Positions 44,129 through 53,353 of a stretch of DNA of 64,000 nucleotides are shown here, piece after piece. The stretch is from contig NZ_CACVAO010000001.1 of NCBI RefSeq assembly GCF_902726645.1, positions 1,736,001 to 1,800,000 of the forward strand, in the 5' to 3' direction. Each line of letters opens with the position of its first letter. The stretch's first letter is position 1. The translations under genes were made by a program, and so were the position numbers. A model generated the notes under the pieces. That model was not told where the DNA came from and made no database searches. It saw nothing but the letters and a program-made list of their open reading frames with translations. This stretch comes from Halobacillus ihumii. GTDB lineage: Bacteria; Bacillota; Bacilli; Bacillales; Halobacillaceae.

Positions 44129-45163
44129 TTATGGATAAACAGGAATATGAAGTAGCCCCGTCGTTTCTTCGATCCCTGCTGCTAGATTCATATTTTGGAC
44201 AGCCTGACTCGCTGCCCCTTTCATCAAATTGTCAATGACAGATACAATCGTCACCCGTTGAGTCCGATCATCGACCGTTACGCCGATATCGCAGTAGTTC
44301 GAGGCATAAACGTCCTTTGTACTCGGCAAGTGACCCGGCTTACGCACTCTTATAAACGGCTGATCTCTGTAAGAGGCTGTCAAACAATCGTGCAACTGCT
44401 CAGTTGAATGAGAACTTTTCAATTCACCATACATCGTCGTCATAATCCCCCTGGTCATTGGGATTAAGTGGGTAGAAAACGATACGGGCTCCATTGATTT
44501 CTCCCAGACAGTAAGCTGCTGCTCTATTTCCGGAATATGTTGATGTTGATTAACCTTATAAATCTGGACGTTTTCCTGAGTATGAGCAAAATGGGTCAAG
44601 GGATTCGGATTTTTCCCTGCTCCTGATACACCGGTTTTGGCATCAATAACGATTCGGCTCGGGTCCAGCAGCTTCTCTTTTATTAATGGTCCTAAACCAA
44701 GCAGTGCCGCTGTCGGAAAACAACCCGGATTAGCAATCAGTTCCGCCGACTGTATAGATTCCTTATTCCATTCAGGTAAACCATAGACAGCTTGCTGAAG
44801 GACCGATTGAGGTGCTGCCTCCTTCTTATACCACTTTGTATAGACCTCCTGATCCGAAAGACGAAGATCTCCAGATAAGTCAATCACCCTAGCTTTTCCG
44901 CCGAGGAGATCCGGTGTGAGCTTACTGGACACTCCTGCTGGTGTGGCTAAAAAGATAACGTCAAGATCAGCCTTCATAGCAGCTGGTTCCAATGGCTGCA
45001 GTTGATCTTGTGCTGTATTCAAATGACTGTATGATTCACTTATCCCTTCCCCCGACTGAGTGGAGGAATATAATGTGATCGATTCAATATGCGCATGAGA
45101 GGATAGCAGTCGATATAATTCAACACCGCCATATCCGGTAGCTCCAACGATTCCTGCCTTCAA
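44129..45163 (-). CDS. argC: N-acetyl-gamma-glutamyl-phosphate reductase
   Basis: 344 residues from TTG 45163, with AAAGGAG at correct spacing and homology from the first residue (MKAGIVGATGYGGVELYRLL). Catalytic Cys in LIANPGCFPTAALLGLGPL, and HTQENVQIYKVNQHQHIPEIEQ and HLIPMTRGIMTTMY follow the AGPR pattern. First gene of argCJBD-carAB-argF, behind candidate arginine-repressor boxes. Confidence 0.96.
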   Translation of the reverse strand: MKAGIVGATGYGGVELYRLLSSHAHIESITLYSSTQSGEGISESYSHLNTAQDQLQPLEPAAMKADLDVIFLATPAGVSSKLTPDLLGGKARVIDLSGDLRLSDQEVYTKWYKKEAAPQSVLQQAVYGLPEWNKESIQSAELIANPGCFPTAALLGLGPLIKEKLLDPSRIVIDAKTGVSGAGKNPNPLTHFAHTQENVQIYKVNQHQHIPEIEQQLTVWEKSMEPVSFSTHLIPMTRGIMTTMYGELKSSHSTEQLHDCLTASYRDQPFIRVRKPGHLPSTKDVYASNYCDIGVTVDDRTQRVTIVSVIDNLMKGAASQAVQNMNLAAGIEETTGLLHIPVYP

Positions 45164-45189
45164 TCTTTTTGCTCCTTTCGTATATAAAT

Positions 45190-45219
45190 GTATAATTATT
45201 AATTAAACCGTATAATTAT
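45190..45219 (-). promoter_or_regulatory. Candidate ARG boxes upstream of argC
   Basis: GTATAATTAT occurs at 45190-45199 and again at 45210-45219, exactly 20 bp apart, in a very AT-rich region 27-57 bases before the argC start. Paired AT-rich half-palindromes spaced by two helical turns are how ArgR/AhrC hexamers bind. The assignment is from position and spacing, not a consensus match. Confidence 0.5.
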
Positions 45220-45330
45220 GCTATTATTACTTTTAATATGGAAATTGTCAATAGGTTGAGGAGAAGTTTCTGAATTTTTCCTTACTGGTCATTAGGGATC
45301 TTAACCGAGGAATAGTCGTCTATGAACTGA

Positions 45331-45369
45331 TTTGTGCAATAAATCGCCATTTCGTGCAAATGCCCCTGA
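45331..45369. repeat. Two-unit degenerate repeat, about 20 bp period
   Basis: TTTGTGCAATAAATCGCCA followed by TTTCGTGCAAATGCCCCTG in the intergenic gap, resembling in period and style the arrays at 28.5 and 35.8 kb. Confidence 0.4.
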
Positions 45370-45395
45370 AGTTCCACACATCTCCTTTCATCATG

Positions 45396-45421
45396 AAAAA
45401 AAGGCCAGCAGCATGCTGACC
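45396..45421 (-). terminator. Intrinsic terminator after the N-hydroxylase gene
   Basis: Arms GGCCAGCA (45403-45410) and TGCTGACC (45414-45421) with one wobble; seven A at 45396-45402 give the U-tract on the minus strand. Confidence 0.8.
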
Positions 45422-45433
45422 TTTTTGCGAAGA

Positions 45434-46744
45434 TTATAATCCAAAGTTCTGGAAGATATTATTTTCAGGTAACGAGTAAACTTTCCGCCCCATTAAATGA
45501 TTAATAATCACTTTATTTCGATGAACAGAGAGGCCTAGATTCGTTGAGCCAACACCATGTGTATGGGAAATGCCGCTGTGCACATAAATTTCATTGCTGG
45601 ACTCAGCTGCTTTCTGCAGCCGATAATCGTGCTCAACTTTATAGCGTCCCTCTTCATCCCACTCGAGGAAATCACCAAGGTGATGGACGAAATCCGGCAC
45701 GTTCGGTTTATACCCGGTTGCCGTAATTACTACCTCACTTTCATGAGTGAATTCTTCTTTCTTTTGCGTATGATAGCAGGTGATTTCGTATCCGCTGCCT
45801 GACGGTTTCGGTGTAATATCCTTCACTTCACTAAGTACTTGAAGGCCGACATCAAGCTCATCCCCGCCTATCGAATGCTCATATAAAAGATTATAGATAT
45901 CATTAATCGTGTGATTGCTGATTCCTTTATAATACAAGCCCTGGTTAGCAAAAATCTCGTCTTTTTGCTTCTGTGGTAATTGGTAAAAATAGTTCACATA
46001 ATCAGGTGAAAAATGCTCAAGACTCAGTTTAGACTCTTCCATTGAAGCGAACCCTGGTGAGCGGGTGATCCAGTCGATACGGTAGCCGTAATCTTTCTGT
46101 TCTTTTAAAAGTTCTCGAAACGTTTCGGCGGCGCTCTGTCCTGAGCCAACGACAGTGATCGAATTAGCGTTTCGACAGCGATCCTGATTAGGGAGGAAAT
46201 CTGCGGTGTGGAACACGTCTGCGTCAGGTAAATTCCTCAACGATTTCGGCATAACAGGAACAGTCCCCGTACCCATAACGAGGTGCCGTGCCTTAAATTC
46301 GCTCGTCTGGTTGGTGGCAAGATTGAGGACTTCGACTTGAAAGTATTCCTCGTTATCCTGGATATGACGCACGTCAGTGACACGTTGGCCAAATTGACAG
46401 CTTGGAAGTCTTTTTGAGACCCATTGGCAGTATTCGTTATATTCACGGCGCGGTATGTCGAGTCGTTGTAAAAAATAAAATTGATACATGCGGTCGTTTT
46501 GGCTAATGTAGTTGAGAAAGCTATGTTTGTTGGTTGGATCGGCCATCGTGACGAGGTCTGCGAGGAAAGGCACCTGCATTTTCGTACCTTCAATGAGCAT
46601 GCCCGGATGCCAGTCAAAGTGATCGTTCTGTTCGAAGAAAACACTAGTAATATCTTCTATTTCGTCGAGAAGTGCAGCCAGGCTTAGGTTAAAGGGGCCC
46701 ACTCCTACCCCGATGAGATCATACATTTTGTCTTGTTGTTCCAT
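45434..46744 (-). CDS. L-lysine/L-ornithine N-monooxygenase (IucD/SidA family)
   Basis: 436 residues from ATG 46744 (AAGGAG upstream). FAD site DLIGVGVGPFNLSLAALL, substrate-region KMQVPFLADLVTMADPTNKHSFLNYI, NADPH site ITVVGSGQSAAETFREL and the C-terminal ATGYKPNVP. These enzymes hydroxylate the side-chain amine of lysine or ornithine for hydroxamate siderophores. No IucA/IucC synthetase, transporter or clear Fur box is adjacent, so the siderophore pathway must lie elsewhere. Ornithine is an intermediate made by the operon next door, but no link is shown. Confidence 0.92.
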   Translation of the reverse strand: MEQQDKMYDLIGVGVGPFNLSLAALLDEIEDITSVFFEQNDHFDWHPGMLIEGTKMQVPFLADLVTMADPTNKHSFLNYISQNDRMYQFYFLQRLDIPRREYNEYCQWVSKRLPSCQFGQRVTDVRHIQDNEEYFQVEVLNLATNQTSEFKARHLVMGTGTVPVMPKSLRNLPDADVFHTADFLPNQDRCRNANSITVVGSGQSAAETFRELLKEQKDYGYRIDWITRSPGFASMEESKLSLEHFSPDYVNYFYQLPQKQKDEIFANQGLYYKGISNHTINDIYNLLYEHSIGGDELDVGLQVLSEVKDITPKPSGSGYEITCYHTQKKEEFTHESEVVITATGYKPNVPDFVHHLGDFLEWDEEGRYKVEHDYRLQKAAESSNEIYVHSGISHTHGVGSTNLGLSVHRNKVIINHLMGRKVYSLPENNIFQNFGL

Positions 46745-46932
46745 TTTCACTACTCCTTTTTCTGAAAAAATTCCATTTCAGAACACTACTACCATGGTAC
46801 CATAATGGCAGGAAAACGGTAACATGGGGGAAGGGGGCTTACCGGGTAATATCCTTCGTCAGTATAGAGACTATCCTTACTAGGTTTACAATTTCATACA
46901 TCTTTATGCACAAGTCATTGTTTAAGGAAACA

Positions 46933-47451
46933 TCAGGAATACCGTAGCTCTTTCCCCATCACTAGTAATGGTGGAACTTCAGGTATGACAACTGCATGTT
47001 CTTTCACCACTTGCCATCCACTCTGTCTATACAATTCAATCGCCGGGACATTATCTATAGAGGTCGTAAGTATGGAGGTGGTATGGTTGACAGTCTGCAA
47101 TAATTCATCATGCAACAGTCGGCCAATACCTTTTTTTCTACTGGCAGGTTCAACAGCTAACTCTACAAGCTCAAAGCAGTCAGTAAGCCATTGTTGAATT
47201 TCCTTATCAGTCAACTGTGCTGCTATTTTTTCACGGTAATATTGCCCGGGGAATGACGTATAACCATATGCAAATCCCAGGGCACCCCCATTTTCGTCCA
47301 CATATTTCACACCGGAAAAACCTTTATATGTAACATGTTTTGTTATCATTTCTAAGACTTGTTCTGGTTTTGTGTCTTCAAATGAATTGCTGTAAATGTC
47401 AATCATTTCATTTACATCCTCATCTATTTCACCCCAGAATTTCACTCCCAT
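46933..47451 (-). CDS. GNAT N-acetyltransferase
   Basis: 172 residues from ATG 47451 (GAGGAG upstream). Acetyl-CoA loop SRKKGIGRLLHDELL with ELVELAVEPA before it, and SIDNVPAIELYRQSGWQVVKEH at the end, give a standard single GNAT domain. The N-terminal half (EDTKPEQVLEMITKHVTYKGFSG) is unlike the other acetyltransferases here. Substrate unknown. Confidence 0.88.
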   Translation of the reverse strand: MGVKFWGEIDEDVNEMIDIYSNSFEDTKPEQVLEMITKHVTYKGFSGVKYVDENGGALGFAYGYTSFPGQYYREKIAAQLTDKEIQQWLTDCFELVELAVEPASRKKGIGRLLHDELLQTVNHTTSILTTSIDNVPAIELYRQSGWQVVKEHAVVIPEVPPLLVMGKELRYS

Positions 47452-47838
47452 ATTCATCTCTCCTCGTACTAAAATTCATGGACTACTATTTATTACTCTG
47501 CCTGAAAATGTAGAAGGGGCAGAAAAAGTGTATTAACGGAAATGTTTAATTTATCAATGGACTGAAATTGGTTTTCGGGGGGAGAGCATGGGCGATAAAA
47601 GTGATGATGCAGTAGACAGGGCCTAATATTTTCCACCAATGGATTGAATAGTATGGTGAAAATAACGCTCACGGCATACTGGCAGAGTTTGCATCTATTC
47701 AATGTGAAAAGGCTGGACCAGCTTTTTCAGGGATTTCAAGAAGGGCGCTTGTACAATCTACCGTTCTAAAGGGCGCACAGAAACCACAACAGACTTTTCG
47801 AAAAATGTGAGGTAAGTTAGAAGATCGAGTGAAAATGG

Positions 47839-48012
47839 TCACTCCATTTGCTGATCTTTCATCTTCATCAATCCCGAGATGAGCAACAATACAGCCCCTA
47901 TCCCTACTAGCACAGAGTCAATATCAACAAAAGGAAAGTTTACATCTGCTATCCAAAAGCATGCGCCAATAATGAACAACAACCATCCTGCCACGGAGAC
48001 CTTCTTTTGCAT
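47839..48012 (-). CDS. Small two-helix membrane protein, 57 residues
   Basis: Minus-strand ATG 48012 behind GGAAGGAG. The product starts MQKKVSVAGWLLFIIGACFWIA, a transmembrane helix, then an acidic turn (DVNFPFVDIDS) and a second helix (VLVGIGAVLLLISGLM) with a KMKDQQME tail. Good RBS, hydrophobic pattern and length resemble short membrane proteins of Bacillaceae. The rest of 47458-47838 shows no convincing gene. Confidence 0.7.
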   Translation of the reverse strand: MQKKVSVAGWLLFIIGACFWIADVNFPFVDIDSVLVGIGAVLLLISGLMKMKDQQME

Positions 48013-48159
48013 CACACATACTCCTTCCCTGTCCTTTTAGATTATTCTAACATTTTTGAAACCAACTTCCTCATTATTCGTATAGTTAAGACAATGATTT
48101 TTCAGAAAAAGTAGGCTTCTTACTCAATTATATGCTGCAGAAAGGAAAGGTTGATTGAC

Positions 48160-48567
48160 GTGGAGCATCAGTTTTCTATGAACTTTTCAGATCAAAAGCT
48201 TCTAGGTTTGGCATGGCTGGCAGTCGCTGCAATAAATATCGTGTTAATCTGCTTCGATATTTATTTGGCAGAGACTCTACTTTTTGTCTTCATCCTTCAT
48301 ATTATTACATCCGGAATTAGTATTTATTTAGCCATATCCTTTATGAACATTCACAAATTATCGTACGTTAGAATTGACGAAGACATACTATTTATTCGCC
48401 CTGGCATTTATCCTTACGAGAAAGAAATTCCTTTGGTTTCTCTAAATAAATGGGTCGAAAAAGAGGGCTATCTCCACATTTATTATGGTGATGGAAAAAG
48501 TGCTAAAATTCATCGTCATCAACTAAGTCATTATGATTTCGTGCAGCTTAGAGAAAAGCTGTCTTAG
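48160..48567 (+). CDS. Membrane protein with PH-like C-terminal domain
   Basis: About 135 residues from GTG 48160 (GGAAAGG nine bases upstream; TTG 48151 possible). Two transmembrane helices (about 18-37 and 41-62) followed by KLSYVRIDEDILFIRPGIYPYEKEIPLVSLNKWVEKEG, the beta-rich pattern of bacterial PH (bPH) domains. 14 bases before an acetyltransferase gene, probably one transcript. Confidence 0.65.
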   Translation: MEHQFSMNFSDQKLLGLAWLAVAAINIVLICFDIYLAETLLFVFILHIITSGISIYLAISFMNIHKLSYVRIDEDILFIRPGIYPYEKEIPLVSLNKWVEKEGYLHIYYGDGKSAKIHRHQLSHYDFVQLREKLS

Positions 48568-48581
48568 TTAAGGAGGTTTCT

Positions 48582-49043
48582 ATGGAAAATTCAATCACAC
48601 TGACACTTGTTCAAAAGAGACAAGACTTTTTACCGTATCTTCTGCTAGCAGATGAGACAGAGGAGATTATTAATGAGTATATCGACGAAGGGGAAATGTA
48701 CGCAATTAAGTATGAGAAACAAACGATAGGGGTCTGCCTATTTATTTTCCCCTCCCCACACACTGTTGAAGTGAAAAACATTGCTATTCGCCCTGAGAAT
48801 CAGGGACAAGGGTTCGGAAAACGAGTTTTGGACAGTGCTTTCCAAATGTATAAAGAAAAGGGATTCCACAATATGGTTGTCGGCACGTCTAATTCAAGCC
48901 TTGCCAATCTCGCCTTCTATCAAAAAGCAGGTTTTCGGATGGATGGAATAATCAAGGATTTCTTCACCCGCTATCCTGAGCCGATATACGAGAACGGTAT
49001 TCAGGCGCTTGACATGGTTCGATTCAGTAAAAGACTTATCTGA
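48582..49043 (+). CDS. GNAT N-acetyltransferase
   Basis: 153 residues, RBS AAGGAGG. EVKNIAIRPENQGQGFGKRVLDSAF is the acetyl-CoA core (Q-x-x-G-x-G/A), and NSSLANLAFYQKAGFRMDGIIKDFF the C-terminal block. The family member resembles uncharacterised B. subtilis YvbK-type proteins. Substrate unknown. Confidence 0.9.
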   Translation: MENSITLTLVQKRQDFLPYLLLADETEEIINEYIDEGEMYAIKYEKQTIGVCLFIFPSPHTVEVKNIAIRPENQGQGFGKRVLDSAFQMYKEKGFHNMVVGTSNSSLANLAFYQKAGFRMDGIIKDFFTRYPEPIYENGIQALDMVRFSKRLI

Positions 49044-49130
49044 ATGATAGAAAAAAGAGTCTACCTAAAAAAGGAAAGCTTGGTCTATTAAGATATAACG
49101 TTCTGTCATTTTTCTACTGGTGGTGTACAG

Positions 49131-51122
49131 ATGAAATTCATTGCTAAATTGGTTAGCCAATACCTTCTAGGAGTTATTGGGATCATTTTAATCAGTTCTA
49201 TCCCTGCACTTTTTCAAAAAAGGTATAATTTTGACCCTTTCACTTATTTTCAAAGTGTAGGGGAGGTTGTCTACAAGATTTTCACCCCATCAGAATGGTC
49301 CTTTAGGCTATATTTAAATTATGATTACGTTGAAAGACCTTTATTTGCGTATGTTTACGACCACTATACTTATTCCATGACCATTCTTTTCTCTGCCCTG
49401 TTCATTGCCTTGATCGTAAGTTTTTTACTAGCATTATCTACCTTTCACCTTCCTTCCAAACCAAGGAAAGTAATCCACCGCTTGTTAAACGGTTTAGAAG
49501 CATTTCCTGATATTCTGTTTATTTTTATGCTGCAAATGTTAGTCGTATGGTTTTACAAATACTCTGGGATTCTTCTATTTGAATTTGTTTATTTGGGAGA
49601 GGAAAAAATTTATTTATCACCCATTCTTTCTCTCTGTATACTGCCAACCGTTTTATTCTATAAAGTCATCTTGTTGTTATTCGAAGAAGAATGGAGCAAG
49701 GACTATGTACAGCTAGCCAAAAGCAGGGGATTCAGCAGCATGTATATTCTCCTTCAACATTGTGTACGTAATATAAAAAGAAATCTTGTGATTCAATCAA
49801 AGCCTATTATTTGGGCCACCTTGTCCAGCTTATTAGTCGTAGAATACTTACACAATTTCTACGGAATTGTTCGGCTCATCTTTTTTGACAGCAGGCCATT
49901 TACGATTACAGTAGCGCTCGTCATGATCTTTACACCTTTTTATATAATCTTTCAATTTCTCGAGTGGAGTCTTAAAATGAACCAATCCTCCCCATTCGAG
50001 AATAACGAAAGATTATTGAGAGGAAAAAAATTATTCTCGGGAATATCTTTCTCAAGACGCGTGACTATCGATAAGGTAAGCTCCCAGATATATTCTTTCT
50101 GGGAAGGATGGTTAAAACTACTTCGAAAACCTAAGTTTGTCTTAGGGATGCTTTACATTGGAGGATTAGCTGCAGCCAGTCTGGTATATAGTTACTTCAA
50201 AGATCCTAACGTAGAGAGAGTGGGTGTCTTTCAAGATGAAAGCGGTGCCTATCATGCTCCACCTCATCCCCCAGGGGTTCTATTTCTGGGGTCGGACACC
50301 TATGGTTATCCTATTTTTGAAATGCTGGCCAGCGGGGCCAAATATACGATTCTGTTTTCACTTTTAATTGCCTTGTTAAGGGTTCTTTTCGGTTATATAC
50401 TAACGATTCCATATATGTTTTGGCTGGGAGAGCGTTCAAGAAATGCTATAAGTAAAATAGCTGACGGAATGCAATTCTTACCTCTTTCCCTTATTGCCTA
50501 TGTATTATTAGTAAATGTCGTTCTTTTCGATGAAGATAGAAGGGCTATGGCTGAGTCTTTAATCATCCCGAATGTCATATTGGAAGTTATCGTGCTTGTT
50601 GTATTTGTGATTCCTGTAACGCTTAACACCATTGGCAGGGAGTCAAACGCTCTTCTGAAAAGTGAGTATATCCAATCTTCCTTACTATTAGGAGCAAGTA
50701 AAACTAGAATATTCTTTAGCCATATTTCCATTTCGCTATTGCCAAAAATCGTCTATTTATTGGGTCAGCAAATGATTCAGGTGCTGCAAGTATTTGTCCA
50801 TTTGGGGGTTTTCGGCATTTTCTTAGGTGGCGGATTGAAAGGACAGCCGGATCAATCTTTGATCTATGAATGGACAGCGCTGTTCGAAAATATGAGAATT
50901 GGTATTATGACGGGACAATATTGGTTAATTATTCCTGTCCTTACTCTTTACATCTTACTAATTTTATCTATTCAAGCAATCACCAGGAGTGTAATAGAAG
51001 TACAACAGCGTAAGATCGGCATCGTTTCAGAAAGACCAAAGAAATGGAAGAAGAACAGTGCAGGATCGGATGGCCGCCCCTCTGAAGATATAACCAATAA
51101 AACACACTTCACCTTTTTATAA
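49131..51122 (+). CDS. Fused dipeptide/oligopeptide ABC permease (DppB-DppC in one chain)
   Basis: 663 residues. The N-terminal half (to about 290) resembles DppB/OppB, with an EAA-type loop DYVQLAKSRGFSSMYILLQH near 190-210. The second half starts after a linker with another N-terminal helix (about 335-352), then LFLGSDTYGYPIFEMLASGAKYTIL near 380-405, the DppC LGTD-x-x-GRD-type entry, and a second EAA loop YIQSSLLLGASKTRIFFSH near 512-530. About 12 transmembrane helices total. No binding protein or ATPase gene is adjacent. Ends at a 19-bp hairpin. Confidence 0.82.
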   Translation: MKFIAKLVSQYLLGVIGIILISSIPALFQKRYNFDPFTYFQSVGEVVYKIFTPSEWSFRLYLNYDYVERPLFAYVYDHYTYSMTILFSALFIALIVSFLLALSTFHLPSKPRKVIHRLLNGLEAFPDILFIFMLQMLVVWFYKYSGILLFEFVYLGEEKIYLSPILSLCILPTVLFYKVILLLFEEEWSKDYVQLAKSRGFSSMYILLQHCVRNIKRNLVIQSKPIIWATLSSLLVVEYLHNFYGIVRLIFFDSRPFTITVALVMIFTPFYIIFQFLEWSLKMNQSSPFENNERLLRGKKLFSGISFSRRVTIDKVSSQIYSFWEGWLKLLRKPKFVLGMLYIGGLAAASLVYSYFKDPNVERVGVFQDESGAYHAPPHPPGVLFLGSDTYGYPIFEMLASGAKYTILFSLLIALLRVLFGYILTIPYMFWLGERSRNAISKIADGMQFLPLSLIAYVLLVNVVLFDEDRRAMAESLIIPNVILEVIVLVVFVIPVTLNTIGRESNALLKSEYIQSSLLLGASKTRIFFSHISISLLPKIVYLLGQQMIQVLQVFVHLGVFGIFLGGGLKGQPDQSLIYEWTALFENMRIGIMTGQYWLIIPVLTLYILLILSIQAITRSVIEVQQRKIGIVSERPKKWKKNSAGSDGRPSEDITNKTHFTFL

Positions 51123-51131
51123 AGGAATTTT

Positions 51132-51176
51132 ACCCCACCTCAGGTCATCCATTATTTGGATGACCTGAGGTGGGGT
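51132..51176 (+). terminator. Long perfect hairpin, probable bidirectional terminator
   Basis: Arms at 51132-51150 and 51158-51176 are complementary over 19 bp with a 7-base loop (ATTATTT). The right arm contains GGATGACCTGAGGTGG, which recurs at 3681-3696. Located between convergent genes. Confidence 0.8.
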
Positions 51177-51183
51177 TATTTGG

Positions 51184-52584
51184 TTATTCTCCCAGATACT
51201 TATCTAATTCACTTTTTACAGTTGTTGCTTCTGAGCCAATAACAATTTGTATATTTTGTTTATCGATTTTTACTACACCATGGGCACCAGTTTGTTTGAT
51301 TCGCTTTTCATCAACCACATCTGTGTCCTTTAATTCCAGCCGCAAACGTGTCATGCAATGATCATTCGTTATGACATTTTCTTTTCCACCAATAGACTGA
51401 AGAATCTTCTTAGCCATATATTCATGGTTTGAGTGGGATAATTCTAAATCCTCTTCCTTACTAGAAGCTACTTCATCAAATTCGAGGTCGTGTTCTCTTC
51501 CAATTAACGGTATATCCTTCTTAACGATAATCGTATAGAAGGTGAAATAATAAAGAGCAGAGAAAACAAGCCCTATGGGGATAATCCACAACCCTCCATC
51601 TGATAGATTAAGATTCAAGAAGTAGTCAATTGCTCCTGCTCCCCAAGAGAACCCATGCCTGATGTGAAGCAGGTAAAGAACAGCTCCTGCTAAACCAGTG
51701 TAAATGGAATGCAGAAAGTATAATAATGGTGAGGTAAAAAGAAAAGTAAATTCAATAGGTTCGGTAATCCCCGTTACAACCGACGTAGCTGCACCTGAAG
51801 ACATCAGAGATTTCGTCTCCTGTTTCCTTTTTCTTGCAGCCTTCGTAATGGCTAGCGCGATGGCAGGAATACCGAACATCATGGTAATGAAAAATCCGCC
51901 AATAAAGTACCCTGCAGTTGGGTCACCACTGAGAAATCGTGTAATTTCACCAGTTACGACCTCACCGGAAGCGGTTTCATATTCACCTAAACCAAAGTAA
52001 ACGTACGTATTAATCACATGATGCAAGCCAAATGGCAGTAAAAATCGATTTAAGAATCCAAATATAAATACTCCCAGTGCTCCAAGCCCCATCAAAGTTT
52101 GACTGAAGGCATCAATTCCAGCTTGAGCATAAGGCCAAATCAAGGCCATAACTCCAGCTACCGGAATCATCGTGAAAATAATCATCGTAATCGGGAACTT
52201 TTCACCACTGAAAAAAGCAAACATACTAGGAAGCTTTGTATCTTTAAATTTATTATAAATATAAGCTGCTATTAAACCCGCTAGGACCCCGCCAAAAACG
52301 CTCATATTCAGCTCAGGGTCCATAATCTTGAGCCCTTCTTCTAAAACGATAATAGCCAGGAAGCCTGTAAGTGCCGGTATCCCCTTATCCTTTGCCTTTG
52401 CTAAGCCCATAGCAATACCAATGGCAATTAGTGCATCCATTTGCGCTAAAATAACCCCAGAAGCCTGAAACAAAGGGATATCAAGCATATCTTCAGCTGT
52501 GATTCGCAGCAGCAACCCAGCAATAGGCAAAGCAACAATGGGAATTAATAACGACTTTCCAAACTTTTGCAAAAAGCTTTTCAT
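51184..52584 (-). CDS. PTS transporter EIICB, GlcNAc/glucose family
   Basis: 466 residues. EIIC domain (about 1-370): MKSFLQKFGKSLLIPIVALP, FGLHHVINTYVYFGLGEYE, ITRFLSGDPTAGYFIGGFF and GITEPIEFTFLF, wording closest to GlcNAc-type permeases. EIIB domain (about 390-466) with phosphorylated Cys in ITNDHCMTRLRLEL. There is no EIIA domain, so a general EIIA (for example glucose-type) must serve it. Operon with a ChbG-like deacetylase and GH4 glycosidase; substrate likely a glucosamine-containing disaccharide. Confidence 0.92.
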   Translation of the reverse strand: MKSFLQKFGKSLLIPIVALPIAGLLLRITAEDMLDIPLFQASGVILAQMDALIAIGIAMGLAKAKDKGIPALTGFLAIIVLEEGLKIMDPELNMSVFGGVLAGLIAAYIYNKFKDTKLPSMFAFFSGEKFPITMIIFTMIPVAGVMALIWPYAQAGIDAFSQTLMGLGALGVFIFGFLNRFLLPFGLHHVINTYVYFGLGEYETASGEVVTGEITRFLSGDPTAGYFIGGFFITMMFGIPAIALAITKAARKRKQETKSLMSSGAATSVVTGITEPIEFTFLFTSPLLYFLHSIYTGLAGAVLYLLHIRHGFSWGAGAIDYFLNLNLSDGGLWIIPIGLVFSALYYFTFYTIIVKKDIPLIGREHDLEFDEVASSKEEDLELSHSNHEYMAKKILQSIGGKENVITNDHCMTRLRLELKDTDVVDEKRIKQTGAHGVVKIDKQNIQIVIGSEATTVKSELDKYLGE

Positions 52585-52597
52585 TTTTCGTTCCTCC

Positions 52598-53335
52598 TCA
52601 TATGATCGGCTTTAAAAGTCCCTTAAACGTGGTCAATTGAATATCTGTCCGCCCCTGAATCAAGCCCAAAATTCCTGGATCTGTTAAAAACTCCACTTCA
52701 TCCACCCTTGGATAGGTGAAGGAAGACGTCGAGAGCAGCGGTTTATCTAAATAAGCTGGATGGGACATGACTTCGACTGTATCATGTTCCCTAAATAACT
52801 CATTAAGGGCCTGCTCATCTTTTAAAGCGCTTTCAATTAAATAAGCAAAAAAATCTGTTGTTTTCACTTCTTTCTGCTCCATATTATTACGAACAGGCAA
52901 GTTATACTCTTTAGCTAGCTGCAGAAACACCTGAGATATGTCACCAAATGAGTTGATATGATGATGACTATCTAAATGAGTTGGTTGTAAACCATAGGAG
53001 AGGAATTTTTCAATTTGCGACTTCCATTCGAAATACACTTCATCATAATCAATCGTAAAAGCCCCCTTGTAAAAGGCTAGCTTTCTGAAGTCCCCTTTTG
53101 AATCAACGATCGTTCGATGATTAGCCAATAGAGGTCTCCCACAAGTTAAAACGAGGTGCACTCCTACTCCAAGCCCTGGGTTTTGCTTGGCCAGTTCAGC
53201 CGCGTGGTCTGCCCCTGGCATGTTTGACATAAAAGTTGTCGAAGTTAGCACACCATACTGATAAGAATCAATGATTCCGTAATTCACCCCTCTTGAATAG
53301 CCAAAATCATCTGCATTAATAATAAGCTTTTTCAT
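52598..53335 (-). CDS. chbG: ChbG/YdjC-family carbohydrate deacetylase
   Basis: 245 residues. IINADDFGYSRGVNYGII (catalytic/metal Asp pair), GVHLVLTCGRPL, and metal His residues in THLDSHHHINSF; C-terminal VMSHPAYLD. ChbG removes one acetyl group from chitobiose (or its phosphate) so that the GH4 enzyme can cut it. Between PTS and glycosidase genes with 13- and 18-base gaps. Confidence 0.9.
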   Translation of the reverse strand: MKKLIINADDFGYSRGVNYGIIDSYQYGVLTSTTFMSNMPGADHAAELAKQNPGLGVGVHLVLTCGRPLLANHRTIVDSKGDFRKLAFYKGAFTIDYDEVYFEWKSQIEKFLSYGLQPTHLDSHHHINSFGDISQVFLQLAKEYNLPVRNNMEQKEVKTTDFFAYLIESALKDEQALNELFREHDTVEVMSHPAYLDKPLLSTSSFTYPRVDEVEFLTDPGILGLIQGRTDIQLTTFKGLLKPII

Positions 53336-53353
53336 GATATCCCCTTCTCTTTT

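Noticed and set aside
46780..46810. Fur box upstream of the N-hydroxylase
   Set aside because: Overlapping palindromes TACCATGGTA and ATGGTACCAT are present but do not match the Fur 7-1-7 pattern.
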